A DNA stretch of 64,000 nt, from positions 17,924,117 to 17,988,116 of the forward strand of contig JAVDOI010000011.1 in NCBI GenBank assembly GCA_032191485.1, in the 5' to 3' direction. The first letter of the stretch is position 1, and every line of letters starts with the position of its first letter. Positions 58,641 through 64,000 of this stretch are shown in pieces. This DNA is from Leptoclinus maculatus (Eukaryota > Chordata > Actinopteri > Perciformes > Stichaeidae). A program made the translations under genes and the position numbers. The notes below the pieces were generated by a model. The model saw nothing but the letters and a program-made list of their open reading frames with translations. It made no database searches and had not been told where the DNA came from.

Positions 58641-59526
58641 AAGATTAAAAAAAGAACATTTTACTTAAACTCAGGCATCTTATTGCCACAGGTTTGGGCA
58701 TTTCTCAAATGATACGTTATGCATTATGTGTGCTGTTCATGGGATGTGGCCGTGTATCTATAAACCAAACTTTGCCCGCACTATCTCATACACTCACATT
58801 CACCAAATGCACTCCATCTGTTCCTTCATTCAACAATATACATCAATGTGACTCATACCTCCACGTATCACTCTGCCTGAACAATATCATTCTCTGCATC
58901 TTTAGATGCCGGAGCCATAAATCACCCTTCAGAAATGTGCCATCTTTACAGCCACTCTCAGCCCTTGGCCTCTAATCACCTTTCTCCACATCTCCCGTTG
59001 CTCTCCTTCATCTCCTTTATCAAAGACCCGGCCTCTTTTAATCCAGCATGCCTCCGTGGTCACATTCAGTCATGAGTGTCCTGGAAATCCACCCCATCTC
59101 CTCTTCAAATCCATGCAAATCACAACATCTAAGAGCAGCAGAGCTTCCTCTGAGACAGAATTATGCATATGTGGGGATTGGACAAGTGAAGGGAGCATGT
59201 ACACCCTCCACTTCTCTCTCATCCTCGGCTCTGTTTATGTCACGCTTCTCTTCAAAAGATCTCACCCGTTCTTATAAGTTGGTTGAATTTGGCACCGTTT
59301 TGGCAATGTTAAGCGAACTAGAGACAGTGAGGGGGAGAAAAACCAAAAAAAAAGTCCCGGGCATCTTGGAAAGATAAAATATTGTGTCTGTGATCCAGGG
59401 GGTTGGCTAAGTGCTGGGGTTTACACAGTGTGAGCGGAGGGGTGGTATGGGTGCAGAGAGGATGAAGGATAAGTGTAGGATGACTAGAGCGGATTGACAT
59501 TACACACGCATATTGTATGAATGGAA

Positions 59527-59529
<3 letters not shown>

Positions 59530-59558
<29 letters not shown>
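59530..59558. repeat. (CA)14 microsatellite
   Basis: A perfect dinucleotide tract. Confidence 0.95.
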
Positions 59559-59560
<2 letters not shown>

Positions 59561-60109
59561 TTTAGAGTGAGGGCTGAGGTCACATCTGGGTTTGAGTTAA
59601 GCTCTTTCTAAAGAAATACCGATATGTATGATATTCCAAGTTGATATTGTGATTGCTGACATGTTTGGCACTGAAGTGGCAATGCGATTATCTGACATTG
59701 AGGATGCCTGTGAGCTCCTTTTCAGCTTCATTTTTAAAAAAAAAACTCTGCAGCATGACTCAGTGAGGCAGTGTTGCTCTAAATTTAAAGCTCTCACACT
59801 TGCCGCTACGTGACTTTCATTAGTTCTCTGACAGTTTGAGGTGTGAATTTAGGATAAATCATGTCACCTCAAAATCCCTGGTCAATTTAATTCTGTAAAT
59901 AACCCACTGTTAAAAAAAATTGTTCTCAGGTGGTTTTTAACACCTCCCAATGCTTCAATGTCAGTCAGATACTGGTAATGTGTATGCCTCGTCCTTCCTT
60001 TTGCGCCTTTGTCTGTAAGAAGTCCAAATGTCTATTTTTGCACATAATGTCCATGACACCGTGTCCTAACTGGCCTCGTGCGACGCAGCACTGCGCGGGG
60101 TACGTATTG

Positions 60110-60370
60110 AGCCGGACTTTCTATTTATTCCTGAAAAGTGATTAATGGATTCGCAGGTCATTTTTGTGGAACAGTTTCGGTCAGAAGAGGGTGTTCCTGC
60201 GGAGATTCACAAAACACTGTGCAACTTGTGAGCACCTCTCAGTAGACGGAGAGGCTACTCACTCATCATGAGCCCAATCAAATTACATTTTGATTACGTA
60301 TAATGAGAGCTGATTGGTGATGAGGTGCTTTTATAATCCCCAGGCGCAATGTATGGAAATTGGCTTGAGT
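60110..60370. promoter_or_regulatory. candidate enhancer with paired homeodomain/CCAAT words
   Basis: A 20-bp palindromic site, AATCAAA-TTACAT-TTTGATT, at 60276-60295 is followed by TACGTATAATGAG and by CTGATTGG, the reverse of CCAAT, near 60310. A forward CCAAT lies at 60274-60278. The block is repeat-free. Motif-only inference. Confidence 0.3.
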
Positions 60371-60599
60371 TAACATGATTTATTATCTCCGCCAGGAGAT
60401 CATGTATTCGGTCGTGAGTGTGCCTGCGTGCTTGAGTGTTTTTGCATTTGTGTGTGTCTGTCCGTCTGTCTGGACTTCCAACAAATAGTCTAAGTTTGAA
60501 TATGTATTTGAATAGTAAAAAACAAACAAACAGATGTTTGAATATAAAAATGACAAAATGTAAAACACCAAGAGGGTGAAGGCTAAAACGCGTCTAGAC

Positions 60600-60610
60600 G
60601 GGGGGGGGGG
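60600..60610. repeat. poly-G run (G11)
   Basis: Eleven consecutive G residues. Confidence 0.95.
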
Positions 60611-61075
60611 CAATTGCGGTTTGTATCAAACATTACAGCAGTGGTCATCACACACAACTGTCGGAAATTTAACTTCTTAAGAAAAATAATTACTGACATG
60701 ATTTTCAGGCCCAGTCTTACTTTGTAGTAGTAGTTTGTTGTGTATTATAACTCACCAATCAGAATGACATTTCAGACCTCACACACTCTTCCCCTTGAGC
60801 ACACCTTGATCCAGATGGATCAGCTGTGTGTGTGTTCTCAAGTCTCTCATTTAACTTTCACTCGTGAAACTGTTTTTTTGACAGTTTCGTTTTTTTCTGT
60901 GTTGTTATACACAGCAACAAAATATCAATGGAGTTTATTGAAGAAAGCACAGAAATCTTCGGCGCTATCGGGGTATGTGAGAAAAACACAAAGACAAAAC
61001 ACAAATACTGCATGTGGGAAAAGGAATATGTGTATCCTGTGCTTAAAGGGCTGGTTAATGGAATTTAGTATGTAG

Positions 61076-61709
61076 TAGGGGTGTAACGGTACACAAATGC
61101 CACGGCTCGGTACGTACCTTGATTTTTGGGTCATGGTTCGGTAGGTTTACGGTGCAATAGCGAAAACAATGAAAATGCAGGAAATAACTTTTCAAAATGA
61201 TCAACACTCAACAGTTGTTCATTGGCCATAATTGCTGCCATGTTGTCAATATTAAATAAATAAATAACAAAAATGAGACAGAACAGAAATAATCTGTAAT
61301 GTAAACTTGAAGTATTCCTGATTCTGTAATGCTCCATTATAAGACTCTGACCTGTTGATGATTCCAGAACTGGGCTTTAGCTACTGCTCGTTTATACAGG
61401 GCAGCACAGCGGACTGACTGAGATGCACACTTTAGCTGTGCTGTTGGAAATGAAATGTTTGAAGGGCATCCACGTAGATACCTGACTTTGACACAAATTG
61501 TGGTCCATTGAGCTTCATCAACCCACCTAACCAACTGACAGCAACTGGTGCGCTGCCAAAACTTTAAAACTCGCTCTCCAGAATTCATTTTCCGTGTGTG
61601 TGAAATTGTAGACATGAGCAGCTCTGTGAGTCACAGGGTGTACCGAAAAGGAAACCGAACGTCCTGTACCGAATGGTTCAATACCAATACAGATACTGTT
61701 ACACCACTA
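61076..61709. mobile_element. hAT-superfamily non-autonomous transposon, 634 bp
   Basis: The left end TAGGGGTGTAACGGTA and reversed right end TAGTGGTGTAACAGTA agree at 14 of 16. The flanking octamers GTATGTAG (61068-61075) and GTTTGTAA (61710-61717) agree at 6 of 8. Subterminal CGGTACGTACC and GTACCGAA words are typical of a widespread fish hAT family. There is no transposase coding. Confidence 0.82.
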
Positions 61710-62175
61710 GTTTGTAAGGCTCACAGCATAGAAAGAACTTCCTTTCTATTTTTTTAAATGGAGCACGACATCTTTTCGGCAACGGTCTCTGTTTATTTGA
61801 ATAATCCACACAACATGCTGTCAATATCAAAGAACAAGCTTGGTCTGTGAGAGCCAATAGAAAAATGACACCGACACCTTTTAATATATCATGTTATATA
61901 TCTTCTCCTGCTCAAAAATTAAAAATAAATACAACACGCAAGCAGGGCAGATAAAAGATTTGCTGTACTCTTATTTACAGGCACTACATCAAATGATGAA
62001 TAAGACCACATAATGCGACATAACCACAGGCAAACAATATCAAGTGATTTATAAACAACAGGAAAATTCAAATGAGCAAAAAGTCCAATATTACCTATTC
62101 TATTGAGTTTAAGTGGGCTCAACTTCCACATCCCAGACTTGATTTATCTATCATATTACCGCTCTGGGTATAGAG

Positions 62176-62456
62176 ACACACACACACACACTCATCAATA
62201 CCCCTCACCTATAACACACACACCTCCAACCTCGCAGCCTCCTCATGCACTCACACACCAACAGACAAACACACAAACGCACACACACCCCTGCTTGCAG
62301 CACTCGTATCTGCAGACTGCCAGATAGGTGCTGTGTGTCCTCTGAACATCCTGATTTCATCTCCTGGCAAAGTGATTGACAGCTCTGACAGCTGGGCTCC
62401 ATCCCCTATGCAGACGTGCGGACAACACACACACACACAAAAACACACACACACAC
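62176..62456. repeat. interrupted (CA)n-rich region
   Basis: Short CA tracts at 62176-62191, about 62210-62290 and 62424-62456, separated by more complex sequence. Confidence 0.85.
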
Positions 62457-62639
62457 TCACACGACGGCCTAACAGCGGCAGAGAGATGGAGTGGGAGTGA
62501 GGGGAGGAGAGATGGCGGGGAGAAGGGAGGGTGAAGGAGACGCAGGTATTTCACAGATTGATGAGGAGATACTGTTTCGAATGAGAGAGATTGATTGATA
62601 AATGTAGACACGGACATGAAAGTGGGCCCGTGAAGGCAG

Positions 62640-63060
62640 GAGAAATCAACCTGAGGGAATAATGGTGTGAGTCAGGAGAGTGGAGGTCCTGAGTGGGCAG
62701 CGTGCCGCAGACAGGACTTATGAAAGGATAATTATCCCCTCGACACATTGTGCAGCCGCAGCAGGCCGCGGCAATATGCATGCGCATATTTAAACAGGCG
62801 TTCCCTCTGATACACACTCTGAAGAGTGATGAAAGGGCAATTATTGGGACGCGCTCTGCAGAGGCCCGCGGCACAGGGTCCGAGTGCCTTTGGGGAATGC
62901 TGCGGCTACACCGAGCCAGGTGGTATAAGTGTTTTGTCACACGCTAACAGACAAGTGCTCATCGGCGGGCTCGAAGCAGCTAGCCGGGGCCCCGGCCACA
63001 CATATTCATGTGTCAGTTAGTAATCATGCAGCATGGCCTTATTTTCCCTGACTGCTCAGG
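62640..63060. promoter_or_regulatory. candidate conserved non-coding element
   Basis: Repeat-free, with GGATAATTATCC near 62726 (a palindromic OTX/homeodomain-like word), ATGCATGCGCAT near 62776 and GGGCAATTATTGGG near 62836. GC-rich and CpG-containing words alternate with AT cores, as in many developmental enhancers. Motif-only inference. Confidence 0.32.
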
Positions 63061-63147
63061 CTTGTCAGAAACACTCAGGGTAACATGCATCACTCACTTC
63101 CCTGACACCCGTCTCATTCGCGCGTGCTTGTGTGAGTGGGAGAGCGT

Positions 63148-63166
63148 GCGTGTGTGTGTGTGTGTG
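63148..63166. repeat. (GT)n short microsatellite
   Basis: About nine GT units. Confidence 0.88.
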
Positions 63167-63264
63167 GTCAACGAGCACATGTGTGTATCTCCGTCTTTGC
63201 CTCGGGAATGACAGCCAGCCCGTCATTAACCTCTCCGCCAGACTCCTTGACATGCCCGCTCCCC

Positions 63265-63340
63265 CCGCGGCGGCCATTTTCTGGCTGCCCGAGTGCCGCG
63301 GCCTATATATAAACCGCGATGAGGAGAGCGAGATAAGGTG
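63265..63340 (+). promoter_or_regulatory. promoter-like GC block with YY1-like and TATA words
   Basis: A CpG-rich stretch (CCGCGGCGGCCATTTT) contains the YY1-like word GCCATTTT, ending at 63280. TATATATAAA follows at 63304-63313, a good TATA consensus. Transcription would start near 63335-63345 on the + strand. No recognisable coding frame follows, so any product would be an unannotated non-coding RNA or a distant 5' exon. Chance occurrence is quite possible. Confidence 0.3.
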
Positions 63341-63531
63341 CGAGAGATAGAGGACGGATCACAAGCTTCACTACGGCAAGCGCCACTACCCTTTAAATGT
63401 GTATCAATGGGCAAGTCAATGAATAAAACTGATTTAAAAAAAAGGCTGTCGAGATTAAGGCCGTATGAGGTTGATGTATCGAGTGATGCGTTGGTGTTGC
63501 TCACAGTCACGGACAGATATTGTCACTTGAC

Positions 63532-63553
63532 AAAAAAAAAAAAAAAAAAAAAA
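63532..63553. repeat. poly-A run (A22)
   Basis: Twenty-two consecutive A residues. If transcripts start near 63340, this could be mistaken for a tail in oligo-dT priming. Confidence 0.92.
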
Positions 63554-64000
63554 GCAATGAGTTGAACTCTGGGCTCGCTCTGAGAGAGGATTCATGGGCT
63601 AAGACCATCGACTTGTCGCCGGATATAGTGTGGAGGCTGTGATAAGACTTGAACACAGCAGGAGGGCCTAATCCAAACCACCTAACTCCTCGAATGCTGA
63701 GCTGCACAACACCATGGCGATGATTAAGCAAGATTCCTCTAAGATAAATGTTTTCGCAGGAGATTACTCCGTGCTGGTGCATAGCAGAGAAGTTGGCAAG
63801 ATGGCTTAGAGACCTCCTGAAATGCATCATCTGTGGGTGAGATCAGGCACCCTCGTCTGCAGGAATGTGTCATTAATGAAAGGATCTTTGATGGAGCACA
63901 GCGAGAGACAAAGAGGGGTGAAAAAATGTCACTTTAGGTCTTCAAACATCCAACAAAAATGTTCATCCCTTTTTTATCCTGCACCCAAATCTGTTGTTTT

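Larger units (their letters stand above)
58641..61060. other. unique non-coding DNA
   Basis: No exon is recognised. It includes a (CA)n tract, a motif-rich block at 60110-60370, a possible LINE-like fragment near 60383-60480 (TTATCTCCGCCAGGAGATCA) and a G11 run. Confidence 0.5.
61720..64000. other. unique non-coding DNA with CA-rich tracts and a GC-rich block
   Basis: Includes compound CA-rich DNA at 62176-62456, a (GT)n tract, an A22 run, a motif-rich block from about 62640 and a promoter-like stretch near 63270-63340. The open frames here are short and run through the CA tracts. No exon is recognised. Confidence 0.5.

Noticed and set aside
1..64000. tRNA, 5S, snRNA and known microRNA genes
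   Set aside because: I looked for B-box-like GGTTCGAATCC words and the seeds of common vertebrate microRNAs and saw none; a tRNAscan-SE and Infernal/Rfam run would be decisive.

Overview
The window looks like nuclear DNA of a teleost fish, most likely a percomorph. This rests on its repeats: several interspersed families I know from percomorph genomes, many hAT-type transposons with intact 8-bp target duplications, decayed LINE reverse transcriptase, and abundant (CA)n, (GA)n and poly-C/G tracts. It is not bacterial, organellar or viral. I recognise no host protein-coding exon, no tRNA, rRNA or known microRNA, and no CRISPR array. The longest open frames (157-179 codons) are about what chance gives in 64 kb or run through microsatellites. 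The simplest reading is an intergenic desert or a very large intron.

Layout. 1-4600: unique DNA with small microsatellites. 4640-6665: an old interspersed repeat (family A) split by a 1752-bp hAT element that keeps a ZMYM1-like transposase remnant. 6670-13330: unique, with a 33-bp palindrome at 9681. 13347-14000: a hairpin and a repeat also present near 56.1 kb. 14000-21200: unique, with a motif-dense block at 14410-14610 and a repeat near 16.4-16.7 kb. 21200-23800: a probable repeat, then family A copy 2. 23800-28000: mostly unique. 28018-29443: a foldback and a 433-bp MITE. 29444-32500: unique, motif-rich. 32510-38110: two opposed copies of a common fish repeat (family B), a LINE tail and a dead reverse transcriptase. 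38621-39686: a hAT with a perfect target duplication. 39700-47550: unique, microsatellite-rich, with family A copy 3. 47550-48930: hAT plus MITE. 48930-51770: unique. 51770-53521: three hAT elements nested in one another. 55720-58640: a run of hAT remnants and MITEs. 61068-61717: another hAT. 61720-64000: unique, ending in a GC-rich block with a YY1-like motif and a TATA box.

No genes act together here. The functional content I can propose is regulatory: motif-dense, repeat-free segments that could be conserved enhancers, and one weak promoter candidate at the right end. These are inferences from motifs; cross-species alignment would decide them. The solid content is transposon archaeology, with boundaries defined by terminal inverted repeats (TIRs) and target-site duplications (TSDs). 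I found no convincing new biological system.
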